Assembly (NCBI GenBank): GCA_009842325.1
Contig: VYFQ01000013.1
Coordinates: forward strand, 1-45,589
Source: Acidimicrobiaceae bacterium
GTDB lineage: Bacteria > Actinomycetota > Acidimicrobiia > Acidimicrobiales > Aldehydirespiratoraceae
DNA: 45,589 bases
Direction of reading: 5' to 3'
Below are positions 16,763-23,842 of this stretch, one piece after another. The position numbers were made by a program, and so were the translations under genes. A model generated the notes under the pieces. That model did not search any database and was not told the DNA's origin. It saw only the letters and a program-made list of their open reading frames with translations. Position 1 is the first letter of the stretch. Every line of letters begins with the position of its first letter.

Positions 16763-18589
16763 ATGGGGATCGTGGCGGACGACATTGCCCGGGTTCGGGC
16801 GGCCACCGACATCGTCGCCATCATCGGCGAGCACACCGAGATCAAGCGCTCCGGGAGGCAGTGGATGGCCCGCTGCCCGCTGCACGGTGAGCGCACGCCG
16901 TCAATGTCGGTGTCGCCCGACAAGGGCGTGTACTACTGCTTCGGCTGCCAGCGCAGCGGCGACGTCATCACCTTCGTGCAGGAGATCGAGGGGCTCGACT
17001 TCGCGGGTGCGGTCGAGCTGCTGGCCGGGCGGGCCGGGATACAGGTGCAGTACACCAGCCGGGACGAGAGCGCGGCCCGGAGCCGCCGGCGGCGGCTGCT
17101 GGAGTCGGTGGCCAAGGCCAGGGACTTCTACCACCAGCGGCTGCTCGACGGAAAGGACGCGGGCTCGGCCCGGCACTATCTCAGGTCCCGGGGCTACGAC
17201 GGGGACCTCGTGCGCCGCTGGAAGATGGGTTGGGCGCCCGACGGGTGGGACCATCTGGCCAAGCATCTGAGGCTCTCTGACGAGGACCTGCGCGACTCGG
17301 GTCTCGGGTTCGTGAACCGCGGCGGGCGCCAGCAGGACTTCTTCCGGGGCCGGATCCTGTTCCCCATAACCGACGAGCGAGGTGATCCGGTCGGCTTCGG
17401 AGGCCGGATCATGCCGGGGGTCGACGGCCCCAAGTACCTCAACACCTCGACCGACGCCAAGACCTACGACAAGAGCCGGGTCCTGTACGGGCTGCACGAG
17501 CACCGCAAGGAGATCGTCAAGGCCGGTCGGGCCGTGGTGTGCGAGGGCTACACCGACGTGATCGGATGCGCCGAGGCCGGCATCGAGCTGGCCGTGGCCA
17601 CCTGCGGCACCGCCCTGACCGAGGAGCATGTGCGGCTGCTGAAGCGGTTCTCCGCCAGCCGGCTGGTGCTGGCCTTCGACGCCGACGCCGCGGGAGCCGC
17701 GGCGGCAGGCCGCGTGTACGCGTGGGAGCGCGAGTACGAGCTGGAGGTGATGGTGGCCGATCTGCCCGCCGGCAAGGATCCCGGCGACCTTGGCCGCTCC
17801 GAACCGGAGGCTCTCCATGAGGCGATTGAGAACGCCCTGCCCTTCCTGCAGTTCCGGGTGGATCGAGCCCTCGCCGGCGCGGACCTGTCCACTATCGAGA
17901 GTCGGGCCCGATCCGCCGAGCGGGCCGTCACCGTGGTCAACGAGCACCCTGACCCGATGGTGCGCGACCCCCACGTAATCGAGATCGCCGACCGCTGCCA
18001 TGTGGATCCCGACCATCTGCGCCGCTTCGCAACCGGCGGGCCGAGCATGGCGCCGGTCCGTGCCGCGGACGGTGACAGGTTCCGGCCCCCGGCCGGCGAG
18101 CGCCTGACCCCCGAGGACGAGGCGCTGCAGTTGGCCATACACCGGCCGAGCGAGGTGGCCCACCGTCTGCACTCCACCCTTTTCGGCGATCCGGTGCACC
18201 GCGAGGCCTTCGAAGCCCTTGAGCGCACTGGGGGAGTGGTGGAGGCGTCCGACCAGGTGTCGGGCCCGGCGGCGCAGCTGCTGCACCGGCTGGCCGTCGA
18301 CGCGGGCAACGCGTCCGTCGAGGATGTGCTCGCCCGTGTGGCCCGCCTCACATCCGGCCGCGCCATGAACGACCTGCGCCGCATGGCGGCCTCCGCCGAC
18401 GATCCCGCCATGCGCCAGCAGTACAGCACCAGCGTCGCCTGGCTGAAGTCTCAGTCCGAGCGGCTCGATGAGCGGAACACCCGCGCCGACACCTTGGCGG
18501 TCCTGCTGCCGTGGCTAGTAGAGCACGGGCGCCGATCCGAGGCGTCCGTGTCGGGCTCGCTGGTAGCCTCACAGGCTGATCCGGGGTAG
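16763..18589 (+). CDS. dnaG: DNA primase DnaG
   Basis: A 608-residue primase. Domains in order: CHC2 zinc finger with Cys38, His41, Cys59, Cys62 (CPLHGERTPSMSVSP...YYCFGC); catalytic core with FGGRIMPG and KYLNTS; TOPRIM with VCEGYTDVIG and LAFDADAAG; C-terminal helical DnaB-binding region. It makes RNA primers for replication. The start MGIVADDIARVRAATDIV matches the usual DnaG N terminus and follows a -10 box. The stop codon TAG (18587-18589) is also T8-A9-G10 of tRNA-Asn, so the last ten bases of the gene are the 5' end of the tRNA. Confidence 0.95.
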   Translation: MGIVADDIARVRAATDIVAIIGEHTEIKRSGRQWMARCPLHGERTPSMSVSPDKGVYYCFGCQRSGDVITFVQEIEGLDFAGAVELLAGRAGIQVQYTSRDESAARSRRRRLLESVAKARDFYHQRLLDGKDAGSARHYLRSRGYDGDLVRRWKMGWAPDGWDHLAKHLRLSDEDLRDSGLGFVNRGGRQQDFFRGRILFPITDERGDPVGFGGRIMPGVDGPKYLNTSTDAKTYDKSRVLYGLHEHRKEIVKAGRAVVCEGYTDVIGCAEAGIELAVATCGTALTEEHVRLLKRFSASRLVLAFDADAAGAAAAGRVYAWEREYELEVMVADLPAGKDPGDLGRSEPEALHEAIENALPFLQFRVDRALAGADLSTIESRARSAERAVTVVNEHPDPMVRDPHVIEIADRCHVDPDHLRRFATGGPSMAPVRAADGDRFRPPAGERLTPEDEALQLAIHRPSEVAHRLHSTLFGDPVHREAFEALERTGGVVEASDQVSGPAAQLLHRLAVDAGNASVEDVLARVARLTSGRAMNDLRRMAASADDPAMRQQYSTSVAWLKSQSERLDERNTRADTLAVLLPWLVEHGRRSEASVSGSLVASQADPG

Positions 18590-18652
18590 CTCAACTGGCA
18601 GAGCAAGCGGCTGTTAACCGCTAGGTTGTGGGTTCGAGCCCCACCCCCGGAG
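18580..18652 (+). tRNA. tRNA-Asn(GTT), overlapping the dnaG stop codon
   Basis: Acceptor TCCGGGG/CCCCGGA, T8-A9, D stem GCTC/GAGC, anticodon stem AGCGG/CCGCT with loop CTGTTAA (anticodon GTT), T stem GTGGG/CCCAC, discriminator G. CCA is not encoded. It overlaps the last 10 nt of dnaG. Confidence 0.95.
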
Positions 18653-18673
18653 CCGCAGCGATAGGGTCGAAGT

Positions 18674-18746
<73 letters not shown>

Positions 18747-18783
18747 CCGGCGGCGCGGACTGACACTCGGACCCGGGACTGCG

Positions 18784-19935
18784 ATGGACCTGAACTGGAG
18801 CGAGACGCAGGCTGCCATGCGCCGGGAACTGCGCCATTGGCTGGAGCGCAACCTGGCCGAGTGGCGGGCCGAGATCGGCGTCGAGCTCTCCGGTGACACC
18901 CGCGAGGGGTTCGCCCAGCAGCTGCTGTGGGAACGACGCCTGTACGAGGCGGGGTGGTCGGCCGTGGCCTGGCCCGAGGCCTACGGCGGGCGCGACGGAA
19001 CGCTGTGGGACTGGCTCATCTTCGAGGAGGAGTACTGGCGGTCGGGGGCTCCCCAGCGGGTCACACAGAACGGCATCCAGATCCTGGCGCCGTCAATCTT
19101 CGAGCACGGAACCGAGGACCAGAAGGACTTGCTGCTGCCGCGCATCGCCGCAGCGGAGGACCTGTGGTGCCAGGGCTGGTCCGAGCCGAACGCCGGCAGC
19201 GACCTGGCCGGGGTGTCGAGCCGGGCCCGGCGGGTGTCCGGCGGCTGGGTGCTGGACGGCCAGAAGACATGGACCACCCGGGGCGCGTTCTGCACCCACC
19301 TCTTCGGGCTGTTCCGTTCCGACCCCGAATCTGAGCGCCACCGCGGGCTGACCTATCTGCTGGTGCCGCTGGACCTCGACGGGATCGTCGTGCGGGGATT
19401 CGGTCGCCTCGACGGTGACGAAGGCTTCGCCGAGGTGTTCTTCGCCGAGGCGTTCCTGCCCGACGACGCCGTAGGCACGAGCGTGGTTCTGGGGGAGGTG
19501 GACCGCGGCTGGAGCGTGGCCGTGTCGGCGGCTAGCACCGAGCGGGGGCTGCTGCGATCGCCGGGCCGCTACCAGGCCACCGTGGCCGGCCTGCTCGATC
19601 TGTGGGCGGAGCGCGGCGGGGCCGCGGCCATGCGCCGCCGCATCGCCGCGGCCTGGATGCTCGTCGACGCATACCGCCTCCAGACCCTCCAGACGGTCAC
19701 CACCCTCCTCGACGGCGGCGACATCGGCTCGGAGGCCAGCCTGGCCAAGGTGTGGTGGTCAGAGCTCGACATCGAGCTGCACGAGATCGCCCTGGACCTG
19801 CTCGGCGCCGACGCGGAACTGGAGGGGCCGTGGAGCAAGGGACACCAGTTCTCGCTGGCCGGTCCCATCTATGCCGGCACCAACGAGGTGCAGCGCAACA
19901 TCGTGGCCGAACGCGTCCTCGGACTGCCCCGATGA
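18784..19935 (+). CDS. Acyl-CoA dehydrogenase, subunit 1 of a probable heteromeric pair
   Basis: A 383-residue flavoenzyme of the acyl-CoA dehydrogenase family (alpha,beta-desaturation of acyl-CoA, FAD cofactor). Visible are WPEAYGGRDGT, WSEPNAGSDLAG, LDGQKTWTT and the C-terminal IYAGTNEVQRNIVAERVLGLPR. The catalytic Glu of short-chain enzymes, at the residue before GT in IYEGT, is Ala here; Glu253 in STERGL is at the alternative position used by isovaleryl-CoA-type enzymes. The next gene, also an acyl-CoA dehydrogenase but shorter, overlaps by ATGA. This layout matches the alpha2beta2 FadE/ChsE pairs of steroid side-chain degradation in actinobacteria; the substrate is not determined. Confidence 0.88.
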   Translation: MDLNWSETQAAMRRELRHWLERNLAEWRAEIGVELSGDTREGFAQQLLWERRLYEAGWSAVAWPEAYGGRDGTLWDWLIFEEEYWRSGAPQRVTQNGIQILAPSIFEHGTEDQKDLLLPRIAAAEDLWCQGWSEPNAGSDLAGVSSRARRVSGGWVLDGQKTWTTRGAFCTHLFGLFRSDPESERHRGLTYLLVPLDLDGIVVRGFGRLDGDEGFAEVFFAEAFLPDDAVGTSVVLGEVDRGWSVAVSAASTERGLLRSPGRYQATVAGLLDLWAERGGAAAMRRRIAAAWMLVDAYRLQTLQTVTTLLDGGDIGSEASLAKVWWSELDIELHEIALDLLGADAELEGPWSKGHQFSLAGPIYAGTNEVQRNIVAERVLGLPR

Positions 19936-20882
19936 GATTCGGGCTCGACGAGGACCGCGAGGCGCTGCGTTCGACGGCCCGAGACCTGCTGGCCGAGCTG
20001 TGCCCGCCGGCGGCGGTGCGGGCCTCCTGGACCCAGGAGCCGGATCCCGCGGCATGGCGCGCCCTGGCCGACGCAGGAGCTCTAGCCGTCCTCGTCCCAG
20101 AGTCCGAAGGAGGTCTGGGACTCGACGAGACGTACCTGGTGGGTGTGGTGGAGGAGGCGGGCCGGGCGGCGCTGCCCCATCCGCTGACGGCGACCGCACT
20201 GGTGGCCGCGCCCCTGGGCATAGTGGACACGACCGCGACGACGGACCTGGGCGCCTCCGGCGCGATCGTTCCTGCGGCCACCTACGCCGAGGCCTTCCTG
20301 CTCCGCTCAGACGACGGGCTGCGGCTCTACGAAGCCGACGAGTTGGAGATCGAGCCGGTGGAGACTGTGGACGCCTCCAGGCGCTGCGCTCGGGTGAGCC
20401 CCCTGGCACCCGGAGAGCTGGTGACCGACGACGCGGCCGCGGTGGTGGCCGCGTTCGAGCGGGGGGTGCTCGGCACCGCGGCCGAACTCCTCGGCCTGAG
20501 CCACAGGATGCTGGAGCTCACCGTGGACTACGCGGCTCAGCGCCACCAGTTCGGCAAGCCGATCGGGAGCTTCCAGGCCGTGAAGCACCACCTGGCCAAT
20601 GCCCGGATCCAGATCGAGTTCGCCGGTCCGGCAGTGCTCTATGCCGCCTATGCCATGGCCCACGGTCTCGCCGATTCCGGCCGCGCCGTGTCGCAGTCCA
20701 AGTGGCTGGCCGGCAATGCGGCCGCGGTCACCGGACGGGCCGCCCTGCAGTGCCACGGCGCCATCGGCTACACCACCGAGCACGACCTGCACCTCTACCT
20801 GAAGCGCTCATGGGCGCTGGCCCGCTCCTGGGGCGGCGCAGACTTCCACGCCGACCGCGTCGCCGCTTCGATCGGACTGTAG
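19932..20882 (+). CDS. Acyl-CoA dehydrogenase, short second subunit
   Basis: A 316-residue acyl-CoA dehydrogenase-like protein, about 60 residues shorter than a full member; the central beta domain is reduced. FGLDEDREALRSTARDLLAE opens the N-terminal helical domain; RHQFGKPIGSFQAVKHHLAN and LQCHGAIGYTTEHDLHLYLKRS are the conserved FAD-binding C-terminal motifs. The ATG at 19932 overlaps the stop of the first subunit, implying equimolar translation. In known ChsE heterotetramers one subunit lacks the catalytic base and helps bind FAD; this protein would fill that role. The stop is followed by an inverted repeat (ACGCGCC/GGCGCGT, 20885-20922) before the peroxiredoxin gene. Confidence 0.85.
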   Translation: MRFGLDEDREALRSTARDLLAELCPPAAVRASWTQEPDPAAWRALADAGALAVLVPESEGGLGLDETYLVGVVEEAGRAALPHPLTATALVAAPLGIVDTTATTDLGASGAIVPAATYAEAFLLRSDDGLRLYEADELEIEPVETVDASRRCARVSPLAPGELVTDDAAAVVAAFERGVLGTAAELLGLSHRMLELTVDYAAQRHQFGKPIGSFQAVKHHLANARIQIEFAGPAVLYAAYAMAHGLADSGRAVSQSKWLAGNAAAVTGRAALQCHGAIGYTTEHDLHLYLKRSWALARSWGGADFHADRVAASIGL

Positions 20883-20945
20883 AAACGCGCCATACTGTGC
20901 CCGCCCCCTCAGAGCGGCGCGTCTTGTGCAGAGAGGAGAACGTTT

Positions 20946-21401
20946 GTGAGGATCGGTGACAGGGTCCCCGACTTCGAAGCAACCGACCAGCACGGCAACA
21001 CCGTGGTACTGCGCGACCTGCTCAAGGTCGGCCCGGTCGTGATGTACTTCTATCCCAAGGCCATGACGGCCGGTTGAACGCGCCAGAGCTGCCATTTCCG
21101 CGACTTGTCGGCCGAGTTCGCCGAGTTCGGCGCCAGTGTCGTGGGAATCAGCGCCGATCAGGTTGATCGGCAACTCGAGTTCGACGATGCCAACGCACTG
21201 GGCTTTCCGCTGCTGTCAGACCCGGGGCGCGACATCGCGCGCCGCTTCGGCGTGATCCGCAAGGGCTTGCTTCCGAACAAGCGAAAGACGTTCGTGATCG
21301 GCCGCGGCGGCTCGGTGCTGACCACGGTGCGCTCCGAGTTGAACATGCGCATCCACGCCGACCGAGCCCTGGAGACGCTGCGGAAGACGATCGATCCCTG
21401 A
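20946..21401 (+). CDS. Selenocysteine-containing BCP/PrxQ-type peroxiredoxin (in-frame TGA = Sec44)
   Basis: I translated from GTG at 20946, which has an excellent ribosome site (GAGAGGAG, 7-8 nt upstream). The product is 151 residues if the TGA at 21075-21077 is read as selenocysteine. Before the TGA the protein reads RIGDRVPDFEATDQHGNTV and VVMYFYPKAMTAG; after it TRQSCHFRDLSAEF, GISADQVDRQLEF, FPLLSDPGRDIARRFGV and FVIGRGGSVL. In BCP/PrxQ thiol peroxidases this motif is YFYPKxxTPGCTxxxC, so the TGA falls exactly on the peroxidatic Cys, and Cys49 keeps the C-x4-C resolving position. Predicted role: reduction of hydroperoxides in the cytosol. A point mutation or sequencing error (TGA for TGC) is the alternative, but intact flanks and the exact position favour selenocysteine. 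Confidence 0.85.
21067..21114 (+). promoter_or_regulatory. Candidate SECIS-like hairpin around the Sec TGA
   Basis: Outer stem CGGCCGG (21067-21073) with TCGGCCG (21108-21114), 7 pairs including one G-U; symmetric 5-nt internal loops, the left one holding the TGA; inner stem CGCG (79-82) with CGCG (99-102); 16-nt apical loop. Found by eye. A bacterial SECIS must lie in or just after the TGA, so position fits; the loop lacks an obvious consensus. Confidence 0.35.
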
Positions 21402-21440
21402 CCGCAGGCCGCGTTGCGGGCTGCCGGGGCTGCCTGTCAC

Positions 21441-21487
21441 TTCCGCTCTTGTCCGCTGCGCTCACGGGCCGCTCGGGCCACGGCCTC
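21441..21487 (-). repeat. Interspersed 47-nt repeat, copy D
   Basis: One unit on the minus strand in the 123-nt gap between the peroxiredoxin gene and the convergent unknown gene at 21525. It matches copy A except for a few substitutions (GCGGACAAGAGCGGAA for GCGAACAAGAGCGGGA). Confidence 0.85.
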
Positions 21488-21524
21488 GCCCGTATGGGCC
21501 GGATTGCGCCTACCTGCTCGGCCT

Positions 21525-22094
21525 CTAGAGCTCGCCGAGCCAGGCCGGCGCCCGGTCGAGGAGGAACTCGCAGACGCTGCGGGCCCGGTCGAGCATCTCG
21601 CACAGCACTTCGAGATCCTGCCCGAGATAGATCCTGCTGAGGGCCAGTTCGACGCGCCCCTCGATGTTCACGGTCCGTTCGGCGGCGTCGGTCACGGCCG
21701 CCACCCTGTCGACTGCCGAGACCTGCAGCGGCAGCTCGGGACCGCCCACCGCGGCGATATCGGTGGCGAGGACCAGAAGGTCCGGACCCAGGTGCAGCGG
21801 CGGCAGCACGAAGCTGAGCGTCATCGGCACGGTGATGGCGTCGTCGGGGTCCTCATCCTCGGGGCGGCTGTTCACGTCGTCCTCGAACGTCAACAGGGTG
21901 CGCGATTCGGCCTCGAGGCACAGCACCATGTCCAGCGGCCCGCCGCAGGCGTCGTCGGGGTGCAGCTCGATCTCCCACGTCTGCCGGTTGGAGTACGTCT
22001 CCACATAGTGCCGGTCGCCGTGGACGTGGAAGCCGTGCTCTGACACGTGGTCCTTGAGATTGGCGACGAACCCGTGCAGATCGATCAGCGACAC
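21525..22094 (-). CDS. Protein of unknown function
   Basis: A 189-residue acidic, soluble-looking protein with no signal peptide or membrane segment. I do not recognise the family. The start is GTG at 22094 (SLIDLHGFVANLKDHVSEHGF), supported by AAGGGGG about 6 nt upstream; an in-frame extension to 22196 runs into the divergent gene's upstream region. Features: a His-rich stretch (EHGFHVHGDRHYVETY), an acidic patch EDDVNSRPEDEDPDDA near the middle, and a hydrophobic SFVLPPLHLGPDLLVLATDIAAV. It ends in a Leu-rich helix. It is convergent with the peroxiredoxin gene and divergent from the inositol-phosphatase-like gene. The coding preference (strong G/C third position) fits a real gene. Confidence 0.7.
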   Translation of the reverse strand: MSLIDLHGFVANLKDHVSEHGFHVHGDRHYVETYSNRQTWEIELHPDDACGGPLDMVLCLEAESRTLLTFEDDVNSRPEDEDPDDAITVPMTLSFVLPPLHLGPDLLVLATDIAAVGGPELPLQVSAVDRVAAVTDAAERTVNIEGRVELALSRIYLGQDLEVLCEMLDRARSVCEFLLDRAPAWLGEL

Positions 22095-22198
22095 GCAGGT
22101 CCCCCTTGTATCGAACGTTGACTCCGGCAACCGAGCGGCACTGTATCGCGCCGGACACGGGGTGTGACTCGATGGGCTGGTCTGGTTCACTGGCACCG

Positions 22199-22957
22199 AT
22201 GCCCCGCGACTTTCTCGATGTTCTGAATGCCGCCGCCGATGCCGCGGTAGAGGCTCTGGCCGGTTGCACCGACTGGGGCCCCACGGGGCGCAAGCCGGGC
22301 CAGTACGGCTTCGACCTGGCCGCCGACGAAGCCGCCACCGCCGCGCTGCGCGACGGCGGGTTGCGCGTGCTCAGCGAGGAGAGCGGCCTCGAGGCCGGAG
22401 ACGGGCCCGTGGCCGTTTTGGACCCGGTAGACGGATCCACCAACGCGTCGCGGGGCATCCGCTACTTCGCCACCAGCATCTGCGTGGTTGAGGGAGGCGT
22501 TCCCGCGGCCGCCGTCGTGCACGACCACGGAAACGGCGAGCGCTTCGAGGCCGTCAACGGAGGCGGCGCCTACCGCGACGGGATCCGCCTGGCTCGCAGG
22601 GAGGAGCAGTCGCTGCGCTCCGCGGTGGTTGCCGTCAACGGGCAGGCGCCCGGGCAGGGCGGCTGGGCACAGGTGAGAACGCTGGGCGCGGCTGCCCTGG
22701 AGCTTTGCGGGGTGGCCGACGGGCGCCTCGACGCCTACATCGACTTCTCGGCCTCCGGCTTGGGCTCCTGGGACTATCTCGGCGGTCTGCTGGTGTGCCG
22801 GGAGGCCGGCGTCGAGGCGGTGGACGGCGCCGGGCGCGAACTCGTCACGATCGAGCATGCGGCGCGACGAGCGCCTGTCGCCGCTACGCCACAGCTGCTG
22901 AAGGACATCTTGGACACCTACGTCCAGTTGACCAGCACCGATGCCAATCGGTGCTGA
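22199..22957 (+). CDS. Inositol monophosphatase-family phosphatase
   Basis: A 252-residue Mg-dependent phosphatase of the IMPase/FBPase/CysQ fold. Metal-binding motifs are VLSEESG (Glu60-Glu61) and LDPVDGSTN (Asp75, Asp78), and the C-terminal WDYLGGLLVCREAG corresponds to the WDxAAG substrate motif. Substrates in the family include inositol phosphates, fructose bisphosphate, histidinol phosphate and PAP; which applies here cannot be told. The ATG at 22199 (PRDFLDVLNAAADAA) gives the usual N terminus; an in-frame start at 22106 is less likely. A strong hairpin overlaps its stop codon. Confidence 0.85.
   Translation: MPRDFLDVLNAAADAAVEALAGCTDWGPTGRKPGQYGFDLAADEAATAALRDGGLRVLSEESGLEAGDGPVAVLDPVDGSTNASRGIRYFATSICVVEGGVPAAAVVHDHGNGERFEAVNGGGAYRDGIRLARREEQSLRSAVVAVNGQAPGQGGWAQVRTLGAAALELCGVADGRLDAYIDFSASGLGSWDYLGGLLVCREAGVEAVDGAGRELVTIEHAARRAPVAATPQLLKDILDTYVQLTSTDANRC
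22933..22956. terminator. Strong hairpin overlapping the phosphatase stop codon
   Basis: CAGCACCGAT-GCCA-ATCGGTGCTG: perfect 10-bp stem with a 4-nt loop. The right arm includes the last codons of the phosphatase gene, so the stem is both coding and a probable terminator. No T-run follows. Confidence 0.55.
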
Positions 22958-22968
22958 TTCCTAGATCT

Positions 22969-22983
22969 GCCCGCGGCGCGGGC
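22969..22983. terminator. Second hairpin between convergent genes
   Basis: GCCCGC-GGC-GCGGGC, 6-bp stem and 3-nt loop, 12 nt after the first hairpin and just before the stop of the convergent DUF4389 gene. Together the pair may stop transcription from both sides. Confidence 0.45.
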
Positions 22984-22987
22984 TGGT

Positions 22988-23671
22988 TCAGTCCATCGAG
23001 AACGGCGGGTACTCGTCGGTGAGCAGCATCGAGTAGGCCCAAAGCCGGGCATCGACGCGCACCCAGCCCGCCGATAGACGGAACAGCCCCTCCGGCCAGC
23101 GGCCGGTGAAGATGACCGCCAAGAAACCGAGGATTGCTGCGATCGAACTGACCACCCAGGCCACCATGGAGAAGACCGCTCCCGGTATCAGCACGGCTCC
23201 CAGCACGAGTTCAACGATCCACACCCACACGGGGAGGTCGAACCCGGATGCGAGCCCGATCATGCCGATCAGGGTCAGCCAGGCGAAGGGCACGATGAAC
23301 CGGAACAGCACGTTGAGCCGGTTCTTGCCCTCGAGTCTGGGTGAGACGCTCACCGAGATCCCCGCGCCGCCCGGATCCTCCGTCGACGGCGAGAAGTCGA
23401 ACGGGGGGTACTTGTCGGTGAGGAACTGCATGTAGGAAAACGTTCGAGCCCGGTAGCGCACGTAGGTCGCGTGGAACGCGGCGATCCCCGGCGGTAGCTT
23501 GCCGGTGAACAGGACGCTGAACCATGCGACGATGGCCGTGATGCTCGCCGCGATATTCATCACGGTGTGAAGAATCACGTAGTGGGGCAGCACAAGGATC
23601 AACTGCCCGATGGGGCGCCAGTTGGCGATCCGCTCGGGTCGTTCGATGGTGATGGTGGCGGGGTAACTCAT
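22988..23671 (-). CDS. DUF4389-family membrane protein
   Basis: A 227-residue integral membrane protein with an internal duplication. Each half has a hydrophobic region and then an F-T-G-[KR]-x-P-x-G segment followed by [YW]VR, and ends TDKYPPF or TDEYPPF (about residues 56-92 and 188-225). These paired motifs are typical of DUF4389 proteins, common in actinobacteria and of unknown function. About four membrane segments (residues 22-55 and 120-185 regions). The start ATG at 23671 (SYPATITIERPERIANW) is standard for the family. Convergent with the phosphatase gene; its upstream region faces tRNA-Val. Confidence 0.85.
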   Translation of the reverse strand: MSYPATITIERPERIANWRPIGQLILVLPHYVILHTVMNIAASITAIVAWFSVLFTGKLPPGIAAFHATYVRYRARTFSYMQFLTDKYPPFDFSPSTEDPGGAGISVSVSPRLEGKNRLNVLFRFIVPFAWLTLIGMIGLASGFDLPVWVWIVELVLGAVLIPGAVFSMVAWVVSSIAAILGFLAVIFTGRWPEGLFRLSAGWVRVDARLWAYSMLLTDEYPPFSMD

Positions 23672-23764
23672 GGAGTAGAAACTACACCACCGGAGCGAGG
23701 GAGACCTGAGATACCGGAGCCCAATTCTCGGGGCGAGAGCAGGGGGTTAGGCTCACCCGCACGC

Positions 23765-23842
23765 GGGCGCGTAGCTCAGGTGGTTCAGAGCGCTTCCCTT
23801 ACAAGGAAGAGGCCGGGGGTTCAAGTCCCTCCGCGCCCACCA
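23765..23842 (+). tRNA. tRNA-Val(TAC) with encoded CCA overlapping the next start codon
   Basis: Acceptor GGGCGCG/CGCGCCC, D stem GCTC/GAGC, anticodon stem CTTCC/GGAAG with loop CTTACAA (TAC), T loop TTCAAGT, discriminator A at 23839. CCA is encoded at 23840-23842 and its A is the first base of the ATG of the enoyl-CoA hydratase gene. Confidence 0.95.

Noticed and set aside
16901..18286. 461-codon open frame on the minus strand inside dnaG
   Set aside because: Antisense shadow of primase; composition typical of reversed high-GC codons.
19602..19931. Upstream in-frame extension of the second acyl-CoA dehydrogenase
   Set aside because: It overlaps the C terminus of the first subunit in another frame; ATG 19932 gives the normal N terminus.
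21075..21105. Peroxiredoxin gene as a pseudogene broken by TGA, or a short gene starting at 21105
   Set aside because: The TGA sits exactly on the catalytic Cys codon, both flanks are conserved without other lesions, and the strong ribosome site is at 20946, not near 21105.
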